From Microbispora sp. ZYX-F-249 (lineage in GTDB: Bacteria > Actinomycetota > Actinomycetes > Streptosporangiales > Streptosporangiaceae), in NCBI RefSeq assembly GCF_039649665.1, contig NZ_JBDJAW010000004.1, positions 1 through 64,000 on the forward strand: a DNA stretch of 64,000 nucleotides, in the 5' to 3' direction. Positions 57,312-64,000 of this stretch are shown piece after piece; positions within the stretch are counted from its first letter, which is position 1, and every line of letters begins with the position of its first letter. Below the pieces are notes generated by a model. The model saw only the letters and a program-made list of their open reading frames with translations. It ran no database searches and was not told where the DNA came from. A program made the position numbers and the translations under genes.

Positions 57312-57476
57312 ATGATGTTCTACGACTACTCCCTGGCCACCGAGCGCATCACCGAGCTGCACCGCGAGGCCGACAACGCGCGCGTCGCCAGCCGCCTGGT
57401 CGCGGCCCGGCGCTGGTCGCGTCTCGCGTCCTGGGCCCAGCGGCAGGCCCGGAGAGCGAGCCACGACCTGGGCTGA
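57312..57476 (+). CDS. 54-aa Arg-rich small protein
   Basis: The ORF reads MMFYDYSLATERITELHREA then a helical DNARVASRLVAARRWSRLAS and WAQRQARRASHDLG. It looks like one long amphipathic, basic helix. It sits directly behind the twin inverted-repeat promoter, which argues that it is expressed. GGGACGG is a weak upstream ribosome site. Small Arg-rich proteins like this recur in actinomycetes; no family name is assigned. An ATG pair begins it. Confidence 0.6.
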   Translation: MMFYDYSLATERITELHREADNARVASRLVAARRWSRLASWAQRQARRASHDLG

Positions 57477-57514
57477 CGGGTTCGTCACCGCGCCGGCCCG
57501 GAAGGGAAGGGCCG

Positions 57515-58573
57515 ATGCGTACGACCTCCGGCATCCGCGCGGCGGTGGTGAAGCCGACGACCGCCGACCTCATGGAGGACGCGGGCACCGGCCTCGACTA
57601 CGGCACCCGGCCCGACCGCCTGCCCGGCCTGCTCACTCCCACCGACCGGTTCTTCGTCCGCAACCACGCCCCGACCCCCTGTCTCGACGCGCGGACCTGG
57701 GCGCTGCGCGTCGAGGGCGGCGGCGTACGCCGGACCGTCCGCTACACCTACGACGACCTGTGGCGCCGCTTCCCCCTCGTGTCCGTCGTCCGGACCCTCG
57801 AGTGCGCGGGCAACCGGCGCGCCCTCCTAGGCGCCGAGCACGGCCACCGCTTCGGCGGGGTGCAGTGGGGCCGCGGCGCGATCGGCACCGCCGAATGGAC
57901 CGGAATCCCGCTGCGCGACCTGCTCGAACCCGCCGGCCTCACGGACGCCGCCGTCGAGGTCATGCCCGAGGGGCTCGACGGGGCGCGCGGACGCCGCCCG
58001 ATGCCCCTCGCCAAGGCCCTGGCGTCCGACACCCTGCTCGCGCTCGCCATGAACGGCGAGATCCTGCCGCCCGACCACGGCTTCCCCGCCCGCGTGATCG
58101 TCTCCGGCTGGCTCGGCGCGGCGAGCATCAAGTGGGTGGGCCGCATCGAGGTGTCCGACCGGCCGCTGCGCGCGCCGTGGAACACCGAGGACTACGTGAT
58201 CGTCGCGCCCGGCCGGGAGGCCGTGCCGATCACCTCCACACCGGTCGCGAGCCTGGTCGAGCTGCCCTGGCCCGCGCGCCTGAGCCCCGGCCCGCAGACG
58301 ATCCGCGGCCGCGCCTACGCCGGGGAGGACCGCGTCGCGGCCGTCGCCTACCGGATCGACGACGGTCCCTGGCTGCCGGCCGCCCTCGACGGTCCGGACC
58401 TCCCCGGCGTCTGGACCCGCTGGCGGTTCCCCTGGGATCCCGCCCCCGGCGCGCACGTCGTGCGGGTGCGGGCCACCGACGAGCACGGCCGCTCCCAGCC
58501 GGACGCCACCCCCTGGAACGACCTCGGCTACTGCCACAACTCCGTGCTCCCCCACCCCGTCCTGGTGGCCTGA
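57515..58573 (+). CDS. Sulfite oxidase-like molybdopterin-dependent oxidoreductase
   Basis: A 352-aa protein with an Oxidored_molyb domain: the Mo-ligating Cys97 is in VVRTLECAGNRRALLG. GGVQWGRGAIGTAEWTGIPL, NGEILPPDHGFPARVIVSGW and GAASIKWVGRIEVSD follow. The C-terminal Ig-like Mo-co dimerisation domain (about 245-352) contains VAAVAYRIDDGPWLPAAL. There is no signal peptide, so it acts in the cytoplasm. Substrate may be sulfite or another oxidised species. GGGAAGG lies upstream of ATG 57515. It may be cotranscribed with the 54-aa gene. Confidence 0.9.
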   Translation: MRTTSGIRAAVVKPTTADLMEDAGTGLDYGTRPDRLPGLLTPTDRFFVRNHAPTPCLDARTWALRVEGGGVRRTVRYTYDDLWRRFPLVSVVRTLECAGNRRALLGAEHGHRFGGVQWGRGAIGTAEWTGIPLRDLLEPAGLTDAAVEVMPEGLDGARGRRPMPLAKALASDTLLALAMNGEILPPDHGFPARVIVSGWLGAASIKWVGRIEVSDRPLRAPWNTEDYVIVAPGREAVPITSTPVASLVELPWPARLSPGPQTIRGRAYAGEDRVAAVAYRIDDGPWLPAALDGPDLPGVWTRWRFPWDPAPGAHVVRVRATDEHGRSQPDATPWNDLGYCHNSVLPHPVLVA

Positions 58574-58578
58574 CGGGG

Positions 58579-59568
58579 TCAGGGCACGAGGACGACCTTG
58601 CCCGTGGTCGCGCGGTTCTCCAGCGCGGCGTGCGCGGCGGCGGCGTCCTTGAGCGGGAAGCTCTGCACCAGCGGGACCAGCGCGCCCGACCCCGCGGCCG
58701 CCAGCGCCCGCTCCTCCAGGCCCCGCAGGCCGCCCGGCCGCTTCAGCACCCGGGGGCCGACCGCCACCGCCGCCGTGATGCCCCGCGCGTACAGGTCCTC
58801 CGTGGTCAGCGCGGTCGGGCCGCCCTGCGCGTCCGCCCAGCCGAACAGCACGATCCTGCCGCCGACGCCGAGCAACTCCAGGGTCGTGCGCCCGAGGTCC
58901 CCGCCGACGCCGTCGAGCGCCAGCGTGACCTCCCGGTCGCCGAGGAGCGCCCGCACCTGGTCGGGCCAGCCGGGCGCGGTGTAGTCCACCGCGTGGTGCG
59001 CGCCCAGCGCGAGCACCCGGCGAGTCTTCTCCTCGCCGCCGGCGAGCCCGACGACCGTGGCGCCGGCCCGCACCGCCGCCTGCACGAGCAGGTTGCCCAC
59101 GCCGCCGGCCGCCGCCGTCACCAGGGCGACGTCGTCCGCCCGGATCTCCGCGACGTCGAGGATGCCCATCGTGGTCCGGCCCGTGCCGATCATCGCCACC
59201 GCCTCGCCGTACCCGAGGCCGTCCGGGATCTCGTGGATCGCCGTCGCGTCCCGTACGGCCAGCTCGGCGTAGCCGCCGGGGGCCATGCCGAGATGGGTCA
59301 CCACCCGCCTGCCGACCAGACCGGGATCGACCTCGGGGCCGACCGCGTCGACGACCCCGGCGACCTCCCGGCCGGGGATCGTGGGCAGGTCGGGGACGGG
59401 GATCGGGCCGCCCGCGTACTTCCCGGCGCGCAACGTGGTGTCGACCAGGTGCACCCCGGCCGCCCGTACGGCGACGCGGACCTGGCCCGGCCCGGGCTCG
59501 GGGTCCTCGACCTCCTCGTAGACGAGATTCTCGGCGGGACCGAAAACGTGCAATCTGATGGCGTACAT
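58579..59568 (-). CDS. Quinone oxidoreductase-type zinc-less MDR dehydrogenase
   Basis: A 329-aa NADPH:quinone reductase-like protein. The N-terminal GroES-like fold starts MYAIRLHVFGPAENLVYEEV. The nucleotide motif is LVTAAAGGVGNLLVQAAVRA, the hallmark AAGGVG of this branch. The C-terminus PLKDAAAAHAALENRATTGK is canonical. There are no zinc cysteines. A -10-like TATAAC (59575-59580, minus strand) ends 6 nt before ATG 59568, so the transcript is probably leaderless. It is convergent with the sulfite oxidase-like gene. Confidence 0.91.
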   Translation of the reverse strand: MYAIRLHVFGPAENLVYEEVEDPEPGPGQVRVAVRAAGVHLVDTTLRAGKYAGGPIPVPDLPTIPGREVAGVVDAVGPEVDPGLVGRRVVTHLGMAPGGYAELAVRDATAIHEIPDGLGYGEAVAMIGTGRTTMGILDVAEIRADDVALVTAAAGGVGNLLVQAAVRAGATVVGLAGGEEKTRRVLALGAHHAVDYTAPGWPDQVRALLGDREVTLALDGVGGDLGRTTLELLGVGGRIVLFGWADAQGGPTALTTEDLYARGITAAVAVGPRVLKRPGGLRGLEERALAAAGSGALVPLVQSFPLKDAAAAHAALENRATTGKVVLVP

Positions 59569-59574
59569 ATGCCC

Positions 59575-59580
59575 GTTATA
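59575..59580 (-). promoter_or_regulatory. -10 element TATAAC, leaderless start
   Basis: TATAAC on the minus strand ends 6 nt upstream of ATG 59568, a good actinobacterial -10 for a leaderless mRNA. No ribosome-binding site lies between. Confidence 0.55.
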
Positions 59581-59691
59581 GGTTTCCGGGCCGTGCCTCC
59601 ACATCGGGCGATGGTCCTAGGTCCCTTGTGAGCCGATAGATGGAGTCACAGAGTTATGGCGTTCTTCGCTGGGTTTCTCCCGGCCGGCCCT

Positions 59692-59697
59692 TATGCT
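59692..59697 (+). promoter_or_regulatory. Possible -10 element TATGCT for the methyltransferase
   Basis: TATGCT lies 42 nt before GTG 59740 in the 171-bp divergent region 59569-59739. No convincing -35 was found. The same region contains GGTCCTAGGTCCC (59613-59625). Confidence 0.35.
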
Positions 59698-59739
59698 CGC
59701 AGCACGTCCTCTTTACTTCCATGAGTGAGGAGAAGTTGC

Positions 59740-60561
59740 GTGGCCGATGACGCGCCGCCACCACCGGGTATCGATTCGCGCGTCCCCAACCCCGCGCGCA
59801 TGTACAACTACTTCCTGGGCGGCAAGGACAACTTCGCCGCCGACCGGGAGGCCGCGGAGCAGGTTCTGCGGGTCGCGCCCGAGGCCCGTGCGCTGGCCCG
59901 CCGCAACCGGGCCTTCATGCGCCGGGCCGTCCGCCACCTGGTGGCCGAGGCCGGGATCCGGCAGTTCGTGGACATCGGCACCGGACTGCCGGCCGAGGGC
60001 AGCGTGCACGAGGTGGCGCACGAGATGGACCCCGGCGTCCGGGTCGCGTACGTGGACAACGACCCGGTGGTGCTCGCACACTCCCGGGCCCTGCTGTCGG
60101 GCACCGCGGCCAGCACCGTGACCGTGCAGGGGGACCTGCGGCGGCCCGAGGAGATCCTGGCCCACCCGGAGCTGCGGTCGCTGATCGACCCCGCCGAGCC
60201 GGTCGCGATCCTGCTCGTGGCCGTGCTGCACTTCCTCACCGACGACGACAAGCCGGCCGAGCTGGTGGCCCGGCTCCGGGAGTCCGTCGCCCCCGGAAGC
60301 CACCTCGTGCTGTCCCACGTCACCGACGAGGAGCGGTCCGGCGACGCGCACGACGGGGCGGCCGTCTACCGGCAGGCCAGCAGCGGCGTCACCCTGCGCA
60401 GCCGCGAGCAGATCCTCGAGCTGTTCGACGGCTTCCGCCTCGTCGAGCCGGGCCTGGTCCCGCTGGACGACTGGCGGCCCGACGACGAGAACCTGCTCGC
60501 CCGGCAGGCCCGGCGGCACCTGCCCACCTGGTTCCTCTGCGGGGTCGGACACGCGCACTGA
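59740..60561 (+). CDS. SAM-dependent methyltransferase, DUF574 family (second copy)
   Basis: A 273-aa paralogue of the protein at 106. The same blocks are present: VPNPARMYNYFLGGKDNF, AADREAAEQVLRVAPEARAL, FVDIGTGLPAEGSVHEVAHE and AYVDNDPVVLAHSRALLSG. GTG 59740 is preferred over GTG 59725 because GGAG lies 7 nt upstream. Substrate unknown. Two members within 60 kb fits the large expansion of this family in Streptomyces and Streptosporangiales. Confidence 0.9.
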   Translation: MADDAPPPPGIDSRVPNPARMYNYFLGGKDNFAADREAAEQVLRVAPEARALARRNRAFMRRAVRHLVAEAGIRQFVDIGTGLPAEGSVHEVAHEMDPGVRVAYVDNDPVVLAHSRALLSGTAASTVTVQGDLRRPEEILAHPELRSLIDPAEPVAILLVAVLHFLTDDDKPAELVARLRESVAPGSHLVLSHVTDEERSGDAHDGAAVYRQASSGVTLRSREQILELFDGFRLVEPGLVPLDDWRPDDENLLARQARRHLPTWFLCGVGHAH

Positions 60562-60637
60562 AAAGGCCGTGAATATTGTGTTACGTCCTGCGTGTACTGG
60601 TTTCTTCCTTTAGGTGCCGTACGCCAGGCTAGGCGGC

Positions 60638-60913
60638 ATGCTCAAGCGCACTCGGCTGTTCGGGCAGAAGACCCGAGTCACTTTCACCCTGCCCGTCGAC
60701 GACCCCACGGGGACGGTCAGCGTGGTCGGCGACTTCAACGACTGGCTGCCCGGCCGCCACGAACTGCTGCGGCGCAGGAACGGCACCCGCACCGTGTCGG
60801 TGATCCTTCCGCCCGGCGCGCACCGGTTCCGCTACCTCGCGACGGGCGGGGTCTGGTTCGACGACGACGGCGCCGATCACGTGGACGAGCAGGGCAGCGT
60901 GCTGCACCTCTGA
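60638..60913 (+). CDS. Isoamylase N-terminal / CBM48-like glycogen-binding domain protein
   Basis: A 91-aa single Ig-like early-set domain: VSVVGDFNDWLPGRHELLRR is the signature of AMPK-type glycogen-binding modules, and GAHRFRYLATGGVWFDDDGA completes it. It stands alone, with no catalytic domain, so it may bind glycogen or storage polysaccharide as a regulator. The start is ATG 60638. An in-frame GTG at 60614 is an alternative; upstream DNA (TACGCCAGGCTAGGCGGC) has no ribosome site, so a leaderless start is possible. Confidence 0.86.
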   Translation: MLKRTRLFGQKTRVTFTLPVDDPTGTVSVVGDFNDWLPGRHELLRRRNGTRTVSVILPPGAHRFRYLATGGVWFDDDGADHVDEQGSVLHL

Positions 60914-60995
60914 CCCGGAAAGGGCCGTTTCTCCCGCCAGAAGTAGGGCATACGGGAACGATCGCGACACCCCGGCCCTTTTCTGGAGGGGAACC

Positions 60996-62177
60996 ATGAA
61001 GGCAGTTACCTGGCACGGCAAGCGCGACGTACGGGTGGACGAGGTCCCGGACCCGGCCATCAAGGAACCCACCGACGCGATCATCCGAGTCACCACGACC
61101 GCGATCTGTGGATCCGACCTGCACCTGTACGAGGTGCTCGGCCCGTTCATCGGCGAGGGCGACATCCTGGGCCACGAGCCGATGGGCATCGTCGAGGAGG
61201 TCGGCGCGGAGGTCACCCACATCAAGCCCGGCGACCGTGTGGTGATCCCGTTCAACATCTCGTGCGGCCACTGCTACATGTGCGACCGCGAGTTGTACGC
61301 CCAGTGTGAGACCACCCAGGTCCGCGAGTACGACACGGGCGCCGCCCTGTTCGGCTACACCAAGCTGTACGGCGAGGTGCCCGGCGGCCAGGCGGAGTAC
61401 CTGCGCGTCCCGCAGGCGCAGTTCGGGCCGATCAAGGTGCCGGACGGGCCGCCGGACGAGAGGTTCGTCTACCTCTCCGACGTGCTGCCCACCTCCTGGC
61501 AGGCCGTCGAGTGGGCCGAGGTGCCCGACGGCGGCAGCGTCACCGTCTTCGGCCTCGGCCCGATCGGGCAGATGTCGGCCCGCATCGCGCGCCACCGCGG
61601 CTACCGGGTCATCGGCGTGGACATCGTCCCCGAGCGCCTGGAGATGGCCCGCAGGCACGGCATCGAGGTGATCGACGGCAACGAGACCGACGACGTGCCC
61701 GAGGCGGTCCGCTCGATGACCGGAGGCCGGGGCACCGACTCGGTCATCGACGCCGTGGGCATGGAGGCGCACGGCTACACCGTCGGCAAGTTCGCCCAGA
61801 CGGTCACCGGGATGCTGCCCGACAAGGCCGCCGCCGCCATGATGACCCGCGCCGGCCTCGACCGGCTCGCCGCCCTGCAGGACGCCATCGAGACCGTGCG
61901 CCGCGGCGGCACGATCTCGATCAGCGGCGTCTACGGCGGGATGACCGACCCCATGCCCATGCTGCAGATGTTCGACAAGGGCATCGCGCTCCGGATGGGC
62001 CAGGCCCACGTCAAGCGGTGGATCGGCGACCTCATGCCGCTCCTGACCGGCGACGGCGACCCCCTGGGGGTCGGGGACCTGGCGACCCACCGCCTGCCGC
62101 TCGAGCAGGCGCCGCACGGCTACGAGATCTTCCAGAAGAAGGAGGACGGCGCGATCAAGGTCCTGCTCAAGCCCTGA
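60996..62177 (+). CDS. Zinc-dependent alcohol dehydrogenase (formaldehyde dehydrogenase-like)
   Basis: A 393-aa Zn-MDR enzyme. Catalytic zinc ligands are Cys38 (AICGSDLHLYE) with His60/Glu61 (LGHEPMG). The structural zinc is held by Cys90, 93, 96 and 104 (CGHCYMCDRELYAQC). The Rossmann loop is TVFGLGPIGQMSARIA. The long insert before the C-terminus is typical of the glutathione-independent formaldehyde dehydrogenase-like group; actual substrate unknown. GGAGGGGAACC precedes ATG 60996. The stop overlaps the convergent metal-transport permease by 11 nt. Confidence 0.92.
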   Translation: MKAVTWHGKRDVRVDEVPDPAIKEPTDAIIRVTTTAICGSDLHLYEVLGPFIGEGDILGHEPMGIVEEVGAEVTHIKPGDRVVIPFNISCGHCYMCDRELYAQCETTQVREYDTGAALFGYTKLYGEVPGGQAEYLRVPQAQFGPIKVPDGPPDERFVYLSDVLPTSWQAVEWAEVPDGGSVTVFGLGPIGQMSARIARHRGYRVIGVDIVPERLEMARRHGIEVIDGNETDDVPEAVRSMTGGRGTDSVIDAVGMEAHGYTVGKFAQTVTGMLPDKAAAAMMTRAGLDRLAALQDAIETVRRGGTISISGVYGGMTDPMPMLQMFDKGIALRMGQAHVKRWIGDLMPLLTGDGDPLGVGDLATHRLPLEQAPHGYEIFQKKEDGAIKVLLKP

Positions 62178-63006
62178 CGGCCACTCTCCTCGCCGCGGCC
62201 CGCCTGACCCGGCCGCGTACGGCGGTCCCGAGGAAGACCGTCCCGAACACCAGGCCCACGAACAGGGCGATGGAGGCACCGGTCGCGACGTTCCACCGCG
62301 TGGAGACCCACACGCCCGCGAGCGCGCAGGCGACCCCGATCGCCGCGGCGAGCGGGAACAGCGGCGCGAGCCTGTCGGTGAGCAGGCGGGCGGTCGCGGC
62401 CGGGCCCACGATCAGCGCCACGGCGAGGATCGTCCCCAGCGCGGGCACGGTGGCGACGACGGTCACCTCGACGACCGCGAGCAGGGCGAAGTCCAGCAGC
62501 AGGGTGGGCAGCCCGAGCGCCGCCGCCCCCACCGGGTCGAACGCCGCGAGCAGCAGTTCCTTGCCCACCAAGGCGAGCAGGAGCAGCACCCCCACGGTGA
62601 CGGCGGCGGTCGCCACCAGGTCGCCCGTGCCCACGGCCAGGACGTCGCCCACGGTGTAGGCCGCCAGGTCCTTGGTGAAGCCGTCCTGCGCCGACACCAG
62701 CACCACCCCGAGCGCGAAGCCGCCCGACAGCGCGATTCCGGTGGCCGTGCCGAAGTCCTGCCCGCGGCCCCGGCCGAACAGGAGGACCGCGGCGACCACC
62801 AGCAGCCCGAACAGCCCGCCGCCGAGATAGAGGTTCACCCCGAGCAGGGCGGCGATCACGATGCCGGGGAACGTCGCGTGCGTGAGGGCCATCGTGAAGA
62901 ACGGCAGCCGCCGCGCGACCACGAACACCCCGACCACCCCGCCGAGCACGCCGACCAGGACGGCCTCGACCAGGGCCCGGTGCACGGTGGAGTCAAGCCA
63001 GCTCAT
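62167..63006 (-). CDS. Metal ABC transporter permease (ZnuB/MntB family)
   Basis: A 279-aa polytopic permease with about eight TM helices. The family block FFTMALTHATFPGIVIAALL carries the conserved His/Pro region. ALGTILAVALIVGPAATARL is the second conserved helix pair. It imports Zn, Mn or Fe with a binding protein not present here. ATGA overlap at 63003-63006 couples it to the upstream permease. The C-terminal tail is Arg/Ala-rich. Confidence 0.9.
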   Translation of the reverse strand: MSWLDSTVHRALVEAVLVGVLGGVVGVFVVARRLPFFTMALTHATFPGIVIAALLGVNLYLGGGLFGLLVVAAVLLFGRGRGQDFGTATGIALSGGFALGVVLVSAQDGFTKDLAAYTVGDVLAVGTGDLVATAAVTVGVLLLLALVGKELLLAAFDPVGAAALGLPTLLLDFALLAVVEVTVVATVPALGTILAVALIVGPAATARLLTDRLAPLFPLAAAIGVACALAGVWVSTRWNVATGASIALFVGLVFGTVFLGTAVRGRVRRAAARRVAVRA

Positions 63007-63887
63007 GCGGCACTCTCCACCACCGCGCGGCGGCGGGCGCGGCTCAGGCCCGCCTTCCTGCGTACGGCCCCGGCGGCGTGGGCCAGGCCGTACAACGCGA
63101 CCAGGACGAGCACCACGGTCGCGCCGGAGGCGAGCCGCACTCCGTGCTCCACCGACGCCTCGTAGCTCACGACGAGCCCGAGCCATCCGCCGGCCGCGCC
63201 GACGAGGCAGGCCAGCGGCACGATGACGGCGAGCCGGTCCGACAGGCACCGGGCCGCCGCGGCCGGCACGATGAGCAGCGCGATCACGAGGATCGTGCCG
63301 ACCGCCTTCACCGCGGCCACGACGACCAGCGCGACCGCGATGTTCAGCACGAGGTCGAGCAGGCCCACGCGTACGCCGGCCGCGCGGGCGCCCTCGGGGT
63401 CGAAGGCCCGCAGCAGGAGCGGGCGCCGCAGCACCGCCAGCAACGCCACGACCACGACCGTCACGACGGCGGTCTGGGCGAGTTGCTCCTCGGTGACCGT
63501 CAGCACCCGTCCGAACAGGAACGCCGTGAGGTCGGAGGTGAAGCCCGTCTGCCGCGAGACCACCACGACGCCGACGGCGAACAACGTGGTCAACAGCATG
63601 GCGAGCGCGGCGTCCTCGCTCACGCGGCGGCGGTGCGTCAGCAGCGTGAGCAGGACGGCCGTGAGGACCCCGGCGGCCAGCGCCCCCCAGAAGATGCCGC
63701 CGTCCCCGGCCATGAGGTGGCCGATGACCACGCCGGGGAAGACGGTGTGCGTCAGGGTGTCGCTGACGAAGGCGAGCCGGCGCAGCAGCACCAGCACGCC
63801 GACCGTGCCCGCGAGCGCGCCGAGGAGGACCAGTTCGACCAGCGCCCGCGCCATGAAGGGCAACTGGAACGGCTCGAAGAACATCAT
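63003..63887 (-). CDS. Metal ABC transporter permease (ZnuB/MntB family), second subunit
   Basis: A 294-aa permease homologous to its neighbour: FVSDTLTHTVFPGVVIGHLM and VGTILVIALLIVPAAAARCL are the matching conserved segments. Two permease genes in tandem suggest a heterodimeric channel, as in many Mn/Zn importers. ATGATG at its start overlaps the ATPase stop by 4 nt. The C-terminus is basic (RRKAGLSRARRRAVVESAA). Confidence 0.9.
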   Translation of the reverse strand: MMFFEPFQLPFMARALVELVLLGALAGTVGVLVLLRRLAFVSDTLTHTVFPGVVIGHLMAGDGGIFWGALAAGVLTAVLLTLLTHRRRVSEDAALAMLLTTLFAVGVVVVSRQTGFTSDLTAFLFGRVLTVTEEQLAQTAVVTVVVVALLAVLRRPLLLRAFDPEGARAAGVRVGLLDLVLNIAVALVVVAAVKAVGTILVIALLIVPAAAARCLSDRLAVIVPLACLVGAAGGWLGLVVSYEASVEHGVRLASGATVVLVLVALYGLAHAAGAVRRKAGLSRARRRAVVESAA

Positions 63888-64000
63888 GTCTGGGTCACGA
63901 TCACCCGGTCGCCGCGCAGTTCGAGCGCGTGCCCGCCGTACGTCGCGCGCAGCCGCTCGGGCGTCAGCACGTCGCCGGTCGGGCCGAAGCCGAACTGGTG
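63884..64000 (-). CDS. Metal ABC transporter ATP-binding protein, C-terminal fragment
   Basis: The last 38 residues of a gene cut by the window end: HQFGFGPTGDVLTPERLRAT then YGGHALELRGDRVIVTQT. FGPTGDVLTPERL.ATYG is the usual C-terminal tail of Mn/Zn ABC ATPases. It overlaps the first permease by ATGA, giving the order ATPase-permease-permease. The catalytic part lies beyond position 64000. Confidence 0.78.
   Translation of the reverse strand, partial: HQFGFGPTGDVLTPERLRATYGGHALELRGDRVIVTQT

Noticed and set aside
59613-59625. GGTCCTAGGTCCC resembling half of a DosR/DevR box
   Set aside because: Only the right half fits the GGGAC...GTCCC symmetry; the left half is a direct, not inverted, copy. 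Too weak to call.
1-64000. Search for tRNA, rRNA or riboswitch elements
   Set aside because: Intergenic gaps are nearly all under 200 bp, and none showed a tRNA cloverleaf, rRNA segment or a conserved cobalamin or other riboswitch core that I could recognise by eye.

Overview
The window is 64 kb of very GC-rich DNA, densely coded on both strands, with GTG/TTG starts, many 1-8 nt gene overlaps and some apparently leaderless genes. The gene content points to a mycelial actinomycete, most likely Streptosporangiales: two DUF574-type SAM methyltransferases, an AfsR/SARP regulator, a DUF222/HNH protein, an F420-type luciferase-like oxidoreductase, DUF418, DUF1918 and a group 1h-type [NiFe]-hydrogenase. 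I saw no rRNA, tRNA, CRISPR array, insertion sequence or phage gene. The taxonomic call is an inference from gene families.

Layout. 1-9.6 kb: a methyltransferase, a DHFR-like reductase and a small glycosylation group (two GT4 enzymes, a two-domain GT2/GT-B enzyme, an MDR dehydrogenase, a Gfo/Idh/MocA oxidoreductase), then an NmrA-like protein and a patatin. Two genes here carry single-base frameshifts (about 3544 and about 6965). 9.7-15.2 kb: a VOC protein, two secreted proteins separated by a tandem repeat and a perfect terminator hairpin, and an FtsX/MacB-type ABC exporter. 15.3-23.2 kb: copper handling (HMA-like protein, CopZ, CopA with a long extracellular tail) interleaved with an AfsR-type regulator and a flavin monooxygenase. 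23.3-28.9 kb: DUF222/HNH, membrane proteins, an acyltransferase and a CBS protein. 29.0-35.4 kb: an archaeal-type fructose-1,6-bisphosphate aldolase/phosphatase with every recalled catalytic residue, DUF1918, a phosphoribosyltransferase, a LacI regulator, DUF418, a NarL-type two-component pair and a GlsB-like membrane protein.

35.5-48.9 kb is the centrepiece: a compact [NiFe]-hydrogenase locus of group 1h type (high-affinity, H2-scavenging). It holds two SIS-domain proteins, a HypC-like protein, small and large subunits, a NifU-like protein, DUF5947, DUF6084, an unknown 425-aa protein, the maturation protease, a 34-aa membrane peptide, HypA, HypC, HypD, HypE, a disordered protein and a convergent HypF. 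No HypB is visible. The first 15 genes overlap or nearly touch, so they probably form one operon.

48.9-51.8 kb holds an overlapping trio: a SpoIIE-type phosphatase, a cobalamin-binding protein carrying the W-x9-EH and E-x-H signatures of CarH photoreceptors but no DNA-binding domain, and a STAS antagonist. I read it as a candidate light- or B12-responsive partner switch, and it is the strongest candidate for an undescribed system here. 51.9-64 kb: a ROK kinase with a palindromic operator, a TauE-like exporter, dienelactone hydrolase, F420 oxidoreductase, OYE-family reductase, an ArsR regulator with twin operators, a 54-aa protein behind two 30-bp inverted repeats, a sulfite-oxidase-like enzyme, two dehydrogenases, a second DUF574 methyltransferase, a glycogen-binding-like protein, and a metal ABC transporter cut by the window end.
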